From Marinactinospora thermotolerans DSM 45154 (GTDB lineage: Bacteria > Actinomycetota > Actinomycetes > Streptosporangiales > Streptosporangiaceae), in NCBI RefSeq assembly GCF_900167435.1, contig NZ_FUWS01000001.1:539313-603312 (forward strand): 64,000 nucleotides of DNA. The letters are read 5' to 3'. Under the pieces are notes generated by a model. The model was not told the origin of the DNA. It searched no databases and saw nothing but the letters and a program-made list of their open reading frames with translations. The position numbers and the translations under genes are program-made. Within the stretch, counting starts at the first letter, position 1. Each line of letters starts with the position of its first letter. This document shows positions 16,946 through 25,390 of this stretch, piece by piece.

Positions 16946-18427
16946 TCAGCTGTCGCTGCCGCCGGCCAGCTTCTCGCGCAGCGCGGCCAGCGCCTCGTCG
17001 GAGGCGAGGGCGCCACCGGAGGAGGAGCTGGTGGAGGAGCCGGAGGTGTCCGCCTCGCTCTCGTACTGCGACGGGACGCCGGCCTCGGCCTCGGCCTCGG
17101 CCGCGCGGGCCTCCTCGACCTGCTTGCGGTGCGCCTCGAAGCGGGCCTGCGCCTGGGCGTACTGGCGCTCCCACTCGTCGCGCTGGGCCTCGAAGCCCTC
17201 CATCCAGTCGCCGGTCTCGGGGTCGAAGCCCTCGGGGTACTTGTAGTTCCCCTGCTCGTCGTACTCGGCGGCCATGCCGTACAGCGTCGGGTCGAACTCG
17301 GTCTGGTCCGGGGCGACGCTCTCGTTGGCCTGCTTGAGGGACAGGCTGATCCGGCGACGGTCGAGGTCGATGTCGATGATCTTGACGAAGATCTCGGTGC
17401 CGACCTGGACGACCTGCTCGGGGATCTCGACGTGGCGCTCGGCCAGCTCGGAGATGTGGACCAGGCCCTCGATGCCCTCCTCGACGCGGACGAACGCACC
17501 GAACGGCACCAGCTTGGTGACCTTACCCGGGACGACCTGTCCGATCTGGTGGGTGCGGGCGAACTGCTGCCACGGGTCTTCCTGGGTCGCCTTGAGCGAC
17601 AGGGAGACGCGCTCGCGCTCCATGTCGACGTCGAGGACCTCGACCGTGACCTCCTGGCCGACCTCGACGACCTCGCTCGGGTGGTCGATGTGCTTCCAGG
17701 ACAGCTCGGAGACGTGCACCAGACCGTCGACGCCGCCGAGGTCGACGAACGCGCCGAAGTTGACGATCGAAGAGACGACGCCCTTGCGGATCTGACCCTT
17801 CTGAAGGGTGTTGAGGAAGGTCTGGCGGACCTCGGACTGGGTCTGCTCCAGCCAGGCGCGACGGGACAGGACCACGTTGTTGCGGTTCTTGTCCAGCTCG
17901 ATGATCTTGGCCTCGAGCTCGCGGCCCACGTAGGGCTGGAGGTCACGCACGCGACGCATCTCGACCAGGGAAGCCGGCAGGAAGCCGCGCAGGCCGATGT
18001 CGAGGATGAGACCACCCTTGACGACCTCGATGACGGTGCCGGTGACGACGCCGTCCTCTTCCTTGATCTTCTCGATCGTGCCCCAGGCGCGCTCGTACTG
18101 GGCGCGCTTCTTGGAGAGGATCAGGCGGCCTTCCTTGTCCTCCTTCTGGAGGACAAGGGCCTCGACGTGGTCGCCGACGGCCACGACCTCGCTGGGGTCG
18201 ACGTCGTGCTTGATCGACAGCTCACGCGAGGGGATGACGCCCTCGGTCTTGTAACCGATGTCGAGCAAGACCTCGTCTCGATCGACCTTCACGATGGTGC
18301 CTTCGACAATGTCACCGTCGTTGAAGTACTTGATGGTCTCGTCGATCGCCGCGAGGAAGGCTTCCTCGGACCCGATGTCGTTGACCGCTACCTTCGGTGT
18401 CGAGGTGGCCTCGGTGCTGCTCGTCAT
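16946..18427 (-). CDS. rpsA: 30S ribosomal protein S1
   Basis: 493 residues, four S1 RNA-binding (OB-fold) domains at about residues 35-105, 120-190, 205-275 and 290-360, e.g. GVIPSRELSIKHDVDPSEV, GLRGFLPASLVE, VNFGAFVDLGGVDGLVHVSEL and VPFGAFVRVEEGIEGLVHIS. It binds mRNA to the 30S subunit for initiation. The C-terminal ~100 residues are an acidic/Ser-rich low-complexity tail ending LASDEALAALREKLAGGSDS, as in mycobacterial RpsA. The ATG at 18427 matches the family N-terminus (VAVNDIGSEEAFLAAID); an in-frame ATG 27 bases upstream is less likely. GGAG lies at a rather long 11-base spacing. The leader is long, see the promoter entry. Confidence 0.96.
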   Translation of the reverse strand: MTSSTEATSTPKVAVNDIGSEEAFLAAIDETIKYFNDGDIVEGTIVKVDRDEVLLDIGYKTEGVIPSRELSIKHDVDPSEVVAVGDHVEALVLQKEDKEGRLILSKKRAQYERAWGTIEKIKEEDGVVTGTVIEVVKGGLILDIGLRGFLPASLVEMRRVRDLQPYVGRELEAKIIELDKNRNNVVLSRRAWLEQTQSEVRQTFLNTLQKGQIRKGVVSSIVNFGAFVDLGGVDGLVHVSELSWKHIDHPSEVVEVGQEVTVEVLDVDMERERVSLSLKATQEDPWQQFARTHQIGQVVPGKVTKLVPFGAFVRVEEGIEGLVHISELAERHVEIPEQVVQVGTEIFVKIIDIDLDRRRISLSLKQANESVAPDQTEFDPTLYGMAAEYDEQGNYKYPEGFDPETGDWMEGFEAQRDEWERQYAQAQARFEAHRKQVEEARAAEAEAEAGVPSQYESEADTSGSSTSSSSGGALASDEALAALREKLAGGSDS

Positions 18428-18672
18428 GTGTGGGTGGACTCCGGATACGGACATGGATTGAAAGTTCGTTGACGTCCTGGATCCGCAACGGCTCGGCTCG
18501 GCACCACGACCGAACGGCGGGTCAACGGCGCCTGGGCGCCCTATCTCCATCGGCCTCGACCACCGACCGACCGCCGCGCCACCGTTTCCGGGAGCCGTAC
18601 CGGAGGGGCGAGCAAGCCAGCCCATCCGGAGCGTCCCCCGGGGACGAGTAGCGCATGCGAATCCACAACGCT
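18428..18672 (-). promoter_or_regulatory. Long rpsA 5' leader
   Basis: About 245 bases lie between the predicted rpsA transcription start (near 18672) and the ATG. They contain no plausible gene. Short self-complementary stretches are visible, including GGCGCC-CA-GGCGCC at 18531-18544 and CCCCGGGG near 18640. S1 is known to autoregulate its own mRNA in E. coli, so a structured leader is plausible; the structure itself is inferred. Confidence 0.4.
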
Positions 18673-18678
18673 CCGGCC

Positions 18679-18707
18679 AGAATATGAGACGAGAGCGCCC
18701 TGGTCAA
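18679..18707 (-). promoter_or_regulatory. rpsA promoter
   Basis: Minus-strand -35 TTGACC (18707-18702), exactly 17 bases, then -10 TATTCT (18684-18679). It is the best sigma70-type (HrdB/SigA) promoter I can see in the window and fits a strongly expressed ribosomal protein gene. The bases upstream, to the arfB stop at 18809, are unusually AT-rich for this genome, which resembles an UP-element-like region. Confidence 0.65.
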
Positions 18708-18808
18708 TCGGAAGCGCGTCCCCTAAACAGGTCTATGTCTTTATCGTCACATTTTACGGTTCTCCCAGCCTCACTCTTTATCACAGGAAGCTGGACAGGG
18801 CAGACGAT

Positions 18809-19225
18809 TCAGTCGTCGAATCGCCGCGAACGGGACCGTTTCACCTGAGAACGACGGCGTTTGGCGTCGAGCCGACGCTCCTTGGCGGCACGCGAGGGGC
18901 GGGTGCCGCGTCGCGGACGCGCGGGCGGAGCGGCCGCCTCGCCCAACAGCTCCGCCAGGCGCGCGACCGCGAGCTCGCGATTGCGCGCCTGTGAGCGGGA
19001 GTCCTGCACCGTGACCGTCACCACCCCGTCCACGAGCCGGCCGGCCAACCGCTCCAGCGCGCGTTCACGCTGGGTCGGGGAGAGCGCGGTCGTCGAGGTG
19101 AGGTCCAGGGAGAGCGAGACCCGGGTGGCCGAGGTGTTGACGTGCTGTCCTCCCGGCCCGCTGGACCGGGAGAAACGCCAGTTCAGCTCCTCCTCGGGCA
19201 CGACCACGCGGACACGGGCCGCCAT
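18809..19225 (-). CDS. arfB: Alternative ribosome-rescue factor ArfB (peptidyl-tRNA hydrolase)
   Basis: 138 residues. The release-factor GGQ motif sits in RSSGPGGQHVNTSATRVSL (about residues 20-38), and the C-terminus is a basic tail (KRRRSQVKRSRSRRF) that in ArfB enters the empty mRNA channel. It frees peptides from ribosomes stalled without a stop codon. There is no codon-recognition domain, so it is not RF1/RF2. It follows polA by 38 bases on the same strand and is probably co-transcribed with it. Confidence 0.93.
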   Translation of the reverse strand: MAARVRVVVPEEELNWRFSRSSGPGGQHVNTSATRVSLSLDLTSTTALSPTQRERALERLAGRLVDGVVTVTVQDSRSQARNRELAVARLAELLGEAAAPPARPRRGTRPSRAAKERRLDAKRRRSQVKRSRSRRFDD

Positions 19226-19263
19226 CGTCCTCGCCTCCCCGTCGCATCGGCCGGGCCGCCGGG

Positions 19264-21969
19264 TCAGTGCGCGGCGTCGTGCCAGTTGGGCCCGACACCG
19301 ACGGAGACCGCCAGCGGCACCCGCAGATCATAGGCGTTCGCCATGTTCTCCGACACCAATTTACGCACCGCGTCGAGTTCGTCCGCGACCACCTCGAGGA
19401 CGAGTTCGTCGTGGACCTGCAGCAGCAGCCGGGAGGAGAACCCCCCCTCGCGCAGCGCCGCGTCGACGTCGAGCATCGCGACCTTGATGATGTCGGCGGC
19501 CGACCCCTGGATCGGGGCGTTGAGCGCCATCCGCTCGGCCATCTCCCGGCGCTGGCGGTTGTCGCTGGTGAGGTCGGGCAGGTAGCGGCGCCGGCCCAGC
19601 ATGGTCTCGGTGTAGCCCGCGCGGCGGGCCTGCTCCACCACCTCGTGCAGGTAGTCGCGGACCCGGCCGAACTGGGCGAAGTAGTCGTCCATGAGGCGGC
19701 GGGCCTCCTCGGGGGTGGTCCCCAGCTGCTGGGACAGCCCGAAGGCGCTCAGCCCGTAGGCCAGACCGTAGTTCATGGCCTTGATCCGGGCGCGCTCCTC
19801 GCCTCCGACCTGACCGGCCGGGACCCCGAAGACCCGGGCGGCGATCTCGCTGTGGAAGTCGTGGCCGGTCTCGAACGCCTCGATCAGCGACTCGTCGCCC
19901 GACAGGTGCGCCATGATGCGCAGCTCGATCTGGCTGTAGTCGGCGGTGAGCAGGTGCTCATAGCCCTCGCCCACGACGAAGGCCCGGCGGATCCGCCGCC
20001 CGGCGTCGGTGCGCACCGGGATGTTCTGGAGGTTGGGATCGGTCGAGCTGAGCCGGCCCGTGGCGGCGATCATCTGGTTGAAGGTGGTGTGGATGCGCCC
20101 GTCGTCGGCGATCGTCTTGATCAGGCCCTCGACCGTGGTGCGCAGCTTGGTCTGGTCGCGGTGGCGCAGCAGGATGACCGGCAGCTCGTTGTCGGTGCGG
20201 GTGGCCAGCCAGGCCAGCGCGTCGGCGTCGGTGGTGTAGCCGGTCTTGATCCGCTTGGTCTTGGGCAGGTCGAGCTCGGTGAACAGGATCTGCTGGAGCT
20301 GCTTGGGCGACCCCAGGTTGAACTCGCGGCCCACCACGCGGTGGGCCTCCTGGACCGCCTGGCGCACCGCCGCAGCGAACTCGGCCTCGAGTTCGTCGAG
20401 ATAGGCGCGGTCGGCCGCGATCCCGGTGCGCTCCATGGCCGCCAGCACGCGCACCAACGGCAGTTCCACCTCGCGCAGCAGACGGGTGGCGCCACGCCGC
20501 TCCAGGTCGGCGTCGAGGGCGTCGGCGAGCTCCAGCGTGGCCCGGGCGCGCAACGCGAGGTCCCGGCGCAGGGCCTCGGCCGCGTCCCCCCCGCCGTCGA
20601 TGTCCAGCGCGAGCTGCCGCCCGCCCTCCTCCTGGGGGGACAGTTCACGGTTGAGGTAGCGCAGGCACAGGTCGCCCAGGCCGACGTTGCGCTGGCCGGG
20701 CAGCGCGAGGTAGGCGGCCAGGGCGGTGTCGGCGGTGAGACCGGCGAGGTCCCAGCCGTGCGCGGCCAGGGCCAACATGGGGCCCTTGGCGTCGTGCACG
20801 GCCTTGGTCCGGTCGGGGTCGGCCAGCCACGCGGCGAGCGCGGACTCGTCGGCCGCGTCCAGGCCGGCGGGATCGACGTGGACGGCGGTCCCCGCGGGCG
20901 TGGCGATGGCCAGACCGGTGATCTCGCCGGTGCCGCGCCCCCAGGACCCCGTGACGGCCAGGCCGCATCGCCCGTCGGGGCCGGCGTGGCGCTCCAGCCA
21001 GGCCCCCAGCTCCCCCGCGACCGGAGAGACCAACTCGACCTCGAAGCCCTCGTCGGAGGCCGGGGAGCCCTCCCCGGAGCCGGCCGCGTCCTCCTCGCCG
21101 AGGACGGAGAAGAGACGTTCGCGCAGCGTGCCGGCGAACTCCAGGGTGTCGAACAGCGTGTTGATGCCCGGACGGTCCCAGGCGCCCATCGTCAGCTCCT
21201 CGACGGGCACGCCGATCTCGACGTCGGTGGACAGGGCGTTGAGCCGCTGGTTGCGCAGAACGTCGTCGAGATGGTCCCGGAAGCTCTGCCCGGCCTTGCC
21301 GGTGATCTCGTCGGCGCGGGCGATGAGGTCGTCGAGCGAACCGTACTTGGCGATCCACTTGGCCGCGGTCTTGGGGCCCACCCCGGGCACCCCCGGCAGG
21401 TTGTCGGACTTCTCACCGACCAGCGCCGCGAGGTCGCGGTAGCGCTGCGGGGAGACGCCGTACTTGGTCTCGACCGCCGAGGGCGTCATGCGGGTCAGGT
21501 CCGACAGGCTCTTGCCCGGGTACAGCACCGTGCAGGTGTCGGTGACGAGCTGGAAGGCGTCGCGGTCGCCGGAGGCGATCAGGACCTCCATCCCCTTGGC
21601 GCCCCCCTCGACCGCCAGCGTGGCGATGAGGTCGTCGGCCTCGAACCCGGCGACCGAGAGACTGGCCACCCCCATCAGCCCGAGCAGTTCCTGGAGCAGC
21701 GCCACCTGGCCCGGGAACTCCGGCGGGGTCTCGGCGCGGCCCGCCTTGTAGGCGTCGTAGACCTCGTGCCGGAAGGTCGGCTCGGAACGGTCCCAGGCCA
21801 CCGCGACGTGGGTGGGCCGCTCGTCACGCAACAGCTTGATCAGCATCGAGGTGAAGCCGTAGACGGCGTTGGTGGACTGCCCCGTGCTGGTGGCGAACTT
21901 GTCCACCGGCAGCGCGAAGAAGGCGCGGAAGGCCATGGAGTGGCCGTCGAGCAACAACAACCGTGGCAC
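19264..21969 (-). CDS. polA: DNA polymerase I
   Basis: 901 residues from the GTG at 21969, which has AAGGAGG eight bases upstream and gives MPRLLLLDGHSMAFRAFFALP; the frame is open for another 59 codons without a ribosome site. Domains: 5'-3' flap exonuclease (residues 1-290, with FEADDLIATLA and GVGPKTAAKWIAKYG), a 3'-5' exonuclease fold lacking the DEDD residues, so no proofreading, as is usual in actinobacteria, and the polymerase: motif A DYSQIELRIMAHLSGD (about 677), motif B ARIKAMNYGLAYG, motif C QVHDELVLE. It works in Okazaki fragment maturation and repair gap filling. Confidence 0.97.
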   Translation of the reverse strand: MPRLLLLDGHSMAFRAFFALPVDKFATSTGQSTNAVYGFTSMLIKLLRDERPTHVAVAWDRSEPTFRHEVYDAYKAGRAETPPEFPGQVALLQELLGLMGVASLSVAGFEADDLIATLAVEGGAKGMEVLIASGDRDAFQLVTDTCTVLYPGKSLSDLTRMTPSAVETKYGVSPQRYRDLAALVGEKSDNLPGVPGVGPKTAAKWIAKYGSLDDLIARADEITGKAGQSFRDHLDDVLRNQRLNALSTDVEIGVPVEELTMGAWDRPGINTLFDTLEFAGTLRERLFSVLGEEDAAGSGEGSPASDEGFEVELVSPVAGELGAWLERHAGPDGRCGLAVTGSWGRGTGEITGLAIATPAGTAVHVDPAGLDAADESALAAWLADPDRTKAVHDAKGPMLALAAHGWDLAGLTADTALAAYLALPGQRNVGLGDLCLRYLNRELSPQEEGGRQLALDIDGGGDAAEALRRDLALRARATLELADALDADLERRGATRLLREVELPLVRVLAAMERTGIAADRAYLDELEAEFAAAVRQAVQEAHRVVGREFNLGSPKQLQQILFTELDLPKTKRIKTGYTTDADALAWLATRTDNELPVILLRHRDQTKLRTTVEGLIKTIADDGRIHTTFNQMIAATGRLSSTDPNLQNIPVRTDAGRRIRRAFVVGEGYEHLLTADYSQIELRIMAHLSGDESLIEAFETGHDFHSEIAARVFGVPAGQVGGEERARIKAMNYGLAYGLSAFGLSQQLGTTPEEARRLMDDYFAQFGRVRDYLHEVVEQARRAGYTETMLGRRRYLPDLTSDNRQRREMAERMALNAPIQGSAADIIKVAMLDVDAALREGGFSSRLLLQVHDELVLEVVADELDAVRKLVSENMANAYDLRVPLAVSVGVGPNWHDAAH

Positions 21970-22188
21970 ACCGCTCCCCTCCTTCCGCGCCGAGGGGGAA
22001 CCGGACTGCTCGGGGGTCGCCTGTGTCTTCACCACAGGAGGAATCCTAGGATGCGGTGCGGACTTTTTCGCTGCACTCCGCCACCCCGCGGCCCCGTCCC
22101 CGTACGGGCGACCACCACCGCCGCGCGTGGGCGGCGCCGCGCCCACCGCGCGACGGCGAGCACACAGGACCCGAGGGGAAGGTGCACA

Positions 22189-22614
22189 ATGACGCTGGAC
22201 GCCGCACGCCTGGCCGAGCTCACGGGGAGCAGCCAGGTCGGGGGTGACCTGGGAACACGCATGGGACTGGAGATCTCACAGGCCTCGGCCCAGCGCGTGG
22301 TCGGGCGCATGCCGGTCAAGGGCAACACCCAGCCCTACGGGCTGCTGCACGGAGGCGCCTCCTGCGTCCTGGCCGAGACACTGGGGTCGCTCGGATCGGC
22401 GATCCACGCGGGCGAGGGCCGCATCGCCGTGGGAATCGAGATCAACGCCACCCACCACCGCAGCGCGACCGAGGGGCACATCACCGGCGTGGCCACCCCG
22501 GTCCACCTGGGCCGCACCCTGGCCACCTGGGACATCGAGATCACCGACGACGACGGCAGGCGCGTGTGCACCTCGCGGTTGACCTGCATGCTGCGCGACG
22601 CCCCGGGCGCCTGA
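22189..22614 (+). CDS. PaaI-family hotdog thioesterase
   Basis: 141 residues from the ATG at 22189 (preceded by GGGGAAGG). The hotdog-fold signature YGLLHGGASCVLAETLGSLGS (HGG with a downstream Glu) marks the PaaI/YbdB/EntH-type acyl-CoA thioesterases, also seen in 1,4-dihydroxy-2-naphthoyl-CoA hydrolases. It hydrolyses an acyl- or aryl-CoA; the substrate cannot be assigned. It is divergent from polA, with 219 bases between them that hold the promoters. A DUF554 gene follows 69 bases later on the same strand. Confidence 0.88.
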   Translation: MTLDAARLAELTGSSQVGGDLGTRMGLEISQASAQRVVGRMPVKGNTQPYGLLHGGASCVLAETLGSLGSAIHAGEGRIAVGIEINATHHRSATEGHITGVATPVHLGRTLATWDIEITDDDGRRVCTSRLTCMLRDAPGA

Positions 22615-22683
22615 CCCGCGCGTGGGCGGCCACCGCGCGCACAGCCGCCCACACCGACCACCGACCACCGAGGGGGACCACCG

Positions 22684-23490
22684 ATGCCGGGCCTGGGCAC
22701 ACTCATCAACGTCGCGGCGATCGTCGTCGGCGCCGCGCTGGGCATGGCCCTGGGAGGTCGGCTGCCCCAGCGCACCCGCGACGTCGTCACCGACGCGCTG
22801 GGCCTGGTGGTCCTGCTCATCGCGGCGCTGAACGCCGCGAGCGTGCTGGACGGGGAGTTCGTCGCCGCGGTGGGCTCCTCCGCCCCCACGCTCATCGTCC
22901 TGGGCTCCCTGCTCGTGGGCGGGTTCGTGGGGTCGCTGCTGCGGCTGGAGGCGCGCCTGGAACGGCTGGGCGAATTCCTCCGCCGCCGGCTGAGCCGCCG
23001 TCCCGTGCCCGCCGCGGCCGTGGCGGGCCACAGCGGCGGTCCCGACGCGACGCAGGAGACCACCCCTCCTGTGGCCACGGGCCAGGACCGCTTCGTCGAG
23101 GGCTTCGTCAGCTCCTCCCTCGTCTTCCTCATCGGACCGTTGGCGATCCTGGGAGCCATCAGCGACGGTCTGGGCAACGGCATCGACCAGCTCGTGTTGA
23201 AGGCGGCGCTGGACGGGTTCGCCGCGGTCGCCTTCGCCGCCGCGCTGGGAGTGGGGGTCATGGCGTCGGCCGGACCGGTCCTGCTCTACCAGGGGGCGTT
23301 CACCCTGTTGGGGGTGTTCCTCGGGGGTTTCCTGCCCGACTCCCACATCAGCGCGCTCACCGCGACCGGGGGGTTGCTCCTGGTCGGGGTGGCGCTGCGG
23401 CTGTTGCGCGTCCGGTCGCTGCCGGTGGCCGACATGCTGCCCGCGCTGTTCGTCGCGCCGCTCCTCACCGCCGTCGTCGCCGCCTTCTGA
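22684..23490 (+). CDS. DUF554 integral membrane protein
   Basis: 268 residues, seven or so hydrophobic helices, starting MPGLGTLINVAAIVVGAALGMALGGRLP, the classic DUF554 opening. Further conserved pieces are IVLGSLLVGGFVGSLLRLEARLERLGE, FVEGFVSSSLVFLIGPLAILGAI and ASAGPVLLYQGAFTLLG. A hydrophilic loop of about 30 residues (near 105-135) separates the two halves. DUF554 proteins are of unknown function, possibly transporters. GAGGGGG precedes the ATG. It may be co-transcribed with the thioesterase. Confidence 0.87.
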   Translation: MPGLGTLINVAAIVVGAALGMALGGRLPQRTRDVVTDALGLVVLLIAALNAASVLDGEFVAAVGSSAPTLIVLGSLLVGGFVGSLLRLEARLERLGEFLRRRLSRRPVPAAAVAGHSGGPDATQETTPPVATGQDRFVEGFVSSSLVFLIGPLAILGAISDGLGNGIDQLVLKAALDGFAAVAFAAALGVGVMASAGPVLLYQGAFTLLGVFLGGFLPDSHISALTATGGLLLVGVALRLLRVRSLPVADMLPALFVAPLLTAVVAAF

Positions 23491-23534
23491 GCCGCGCCGG
23501 AACCCTCACCCGGTTCTGTAGTCCGCCTTAACAT

Positions 23535-23566
23535 CACCGCCCGCCACATCGATTCGACGGGCGGTG
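23535..23566 (+). terminator. Hairpin after DUF554 gene
   Basis: Nine-base arms CACCGCCCG / CGGGCGGTG with a 14-base loop, 45 bases past the stop. The remaining DNA to 23841 (about 275 bases) has no gene. It is AT-richer, carries a GCTTAAGC palindrome near 23734 and another TTAAGC near 23756, and must hold the promoter of the binding-protein gene. Confidence 0.55.
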
Positions 23567-23841
23567 GAGTTATGCCCACGTTTCACCACTTCACGTGATT
23601 TCCCAACCACAGAACGTGCGAATAAGCCGCTATTTCCTTTTCCAGCACCTCGAATGACTACGGGGACATAACAGCATGAATCAAAATTGGCACCGAGCCG
23701 ACGGAGCATCTTCCCGAAGTAGGACAACTCTGCTTAAGCTCCGCTAATGCTCCGGGTTAAGCGGGACCGACCCCCGATCTTCCGCTCCGGAGCGCGTGCT
23801 GACCAAGCGCGTGGAACGCCGGTTGAAACGGAGAGACCTGA

Positions 23842-25083
23842 ATGCCAAGCAAGAAGGCCCTCGGCCTCACGGCTGCGGTCGCGGCCCTGGCCCTCGGACT
23901 GAGTGCGTGTGGCGGCGGCGGAGAGAGCGGCGGCGGCGAAGGCGGAGAAGCCGACGCGCTACGGTTCGGGTACATCTTCCCCGAGACGGGCGACCTCTCC
24001 CACCTCGGCCCGCCCCAGATCAGCGCCGCCAAGTACGCGCTGCACGAGATCAACGAGGCCGGCGGCGTGCTCGGTCAGGAGGTCCCCGAGATCCTGACCG
24101 GCGACGAGGCCAACGACGCCGCCCAGGCCAACGACGCCGCGGACCGCCTGCTCGGCCAGGACGTCGACGCCGTCCTCGGCGCGGCGGCCTCGGGCATGAC
24201 GATGGCGGTCATCGACCGGATCACCGGCGCCGAGGTCGTCCAGTGCTCCGGTTCCAACACCTCCCCCGACCTCAGCACCTACGAGGACGGCGGCTACTAC
24301 TTCCGCACCGCCCCCAGCGACCTGCTCCAGGGCCCCATCCTCGGCCAGAAGGTCGTCGACGACGGCCACCAGAGCGTCGCCGTCGTCTACCGCGCCGACG
24401 ACTACGGCCAGGGCCTCGCCGAGGCCACCGCCACCGCGCTGGAGGAGAACGGCGCCGAGGTCGTCCTCAACGAGGGCTACGACCCCAACTCGACCAACTT
24501 CACCTCGGTGGTGCAGCAGGTCGCCGGTTCCGGCGCCGACGCGGCCGTCCTGGTCTCCTTCGAGGAGGGCGTCCAGATCATCACCGGCCTCATCGAAGAG
24601 GGCTTCAGCCCCGAGCAGATGTACAGCGCCGACGGCCTCAACAACGAGGGCCTGGGCGAACTGGTCAACGCCGACGACCCCGGGGCGATCGCCGGATTCC
24701 AGGGCACCGCCCCCGGCGTCGACAACGAGCAGTTCACCACCGCCCTGACCGAGTTCGACTCCGAGCTCGAGGTGTTCCAGTACGCGCCGCAGGTCTACGA
24801 CTGCGCCATCGTGATCGCCCTGGCCGCCGAGGCGGCCGAGAGCACCGACCCGACGGTGTTCGTCGAGCAGATGACCGCCGTCACGCAGGGCGACACGCAG
24901 TGCTCGGGCTTCGCCGAGTGCCGCGACCTGCTCGCCGAGGGCCAGAGCATCGACTACCAGGGTGCCAGCGGCCCCCTGGACTTCGACGAGAACGGTGACG
25001 TCACCGTCGCCTCGTTCATGATCTACGGCTTCGACGAAGAGGGCACCCACCAGGCCCTCGAATACGTCGAGTCCAAGCCGTAA
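23842..25083 (+). CDS. ABC transporter substrate-binding lipoprotein, Leu/Ile/Val-binding type
   Basis: 413 residues. A lipoprotein signal ends LGLSACGGGG (lipobox LSAC, Cys at about 23), followed by a Gly/Glu linker and a type I periplasmic-binding fold (LRFGYIFPETGDLSHLGPPQISAAKYALHEIN; VVYRADDYGQGLAEATATALEENG; GADAAVLVSFEEG). The family binds branched-chain amino acids, other amides or aromatic acids; ligand is not deducible, but it clearly serves the convergent livHMGF genes. It is monocistronic and ends in several hairpins. Four Cys in the mature C-terminal half (YDCAIV, TQCSGFAECRD) may form disulfides. Confidence 0.92.
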   Translation: MPSKKALGLTAAVAALALGLSACGGGGESGGGEGGEADALRFGYIFPETGDLSHLGPPQISAAKYALHEINEAGGVLGQEVPEILTGDEANDAAQANDAADRLLGQDVDAVLGAAASGMTMAVIDRITGAEVVQCSGSNTSPDLSTYEDGGYYFRTAPSDLLQGPILGQKVVDDGHQSVAVVYRADDYGQGLAEATATALEENGAEVVLNEGYDPNSTNFTSVVQQVAGSGADAAVLVSFEEGVQIITGLIEEGFSPEQMYSADGLNNEGLGELVNADDPGAIAGFQGTAPGVDNEQFTTALTEFDSELEVFQYAPQVYDCAIVIALAAEAAESTDPTVFVEQMTAVTQGDTQCSGFAECRDLLAEGQSIDYQGASGPLDFDENGDVTVASFMIYGFDEEGTHQALEYVESKP

Positions 25084-25110
25084 CGTCCCACCCCGCACCA
25101 TCCCCCACCT

Positions 25111-25137
25111 GCGCCCCGGGCCCCCGGCCCGGGGCGC
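25111..25137 (+). terminator. Terminator of the binding-protein gene
   Basis: Eleven-base perfect arms GCGCCCCGGGC / GCCCGGGGCGC around a five-base CCCCG loop, 27 bases past the stop. Confidence 0.75.
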
Positions 25138-25267
25138 ACGTCGTCTCCGGCCGCCCCCCGAAGCCCCCGCCTCCCCGAGCGCCCGCGCCCGGCCCGCGGG
25201 GCCGCACCGCCGCCCGGCACCACCGCCGCCCCCTCCCTAGGGCGGCGGCATCCCCTCTGACGCCGCC

Positions 25268-25331
25268 GCCCTTCGTGTCGGGACCGGTCCCGACACGAAG
25301 GGCGCCCGGCCGGATCCCCGGCCGGGCGCCC
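25268..25331. terminator. Two overlapping palindromes between convergent liv genes
   Basis: A perfect 36-base palindrome at 25268-25303 (arm GCCCTTCGTGTCGGGACC) shares four bases with a second hairpin at 25300-25331 (14-base arms GGGCGCCCGGCCGG / CCGGCCGGGCGCCC, ATCC loop). They lie 59 bases beyond the livF stop on the minus strand and 184 bases past the binding-protein stop on the plus strand, so a bidirectional terminator is likely. Bases 25138-25267 and 25332-25390 show no gene. Confidence 0.65.
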
Positions 25332-25390
25332 TCCTGCGTCAACAGCCGCCCCGCGCCCCCGCGAACCGCGAGACCGGACGGCCGCCTCCA

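Noticed and set aside
25268-25331. ANTAR target RNA formed by the paired hairpins
   Set aside because: ANTAR targets have two short stems with six-base loops. These stems have no loop and a four-base loop, and are much longer.
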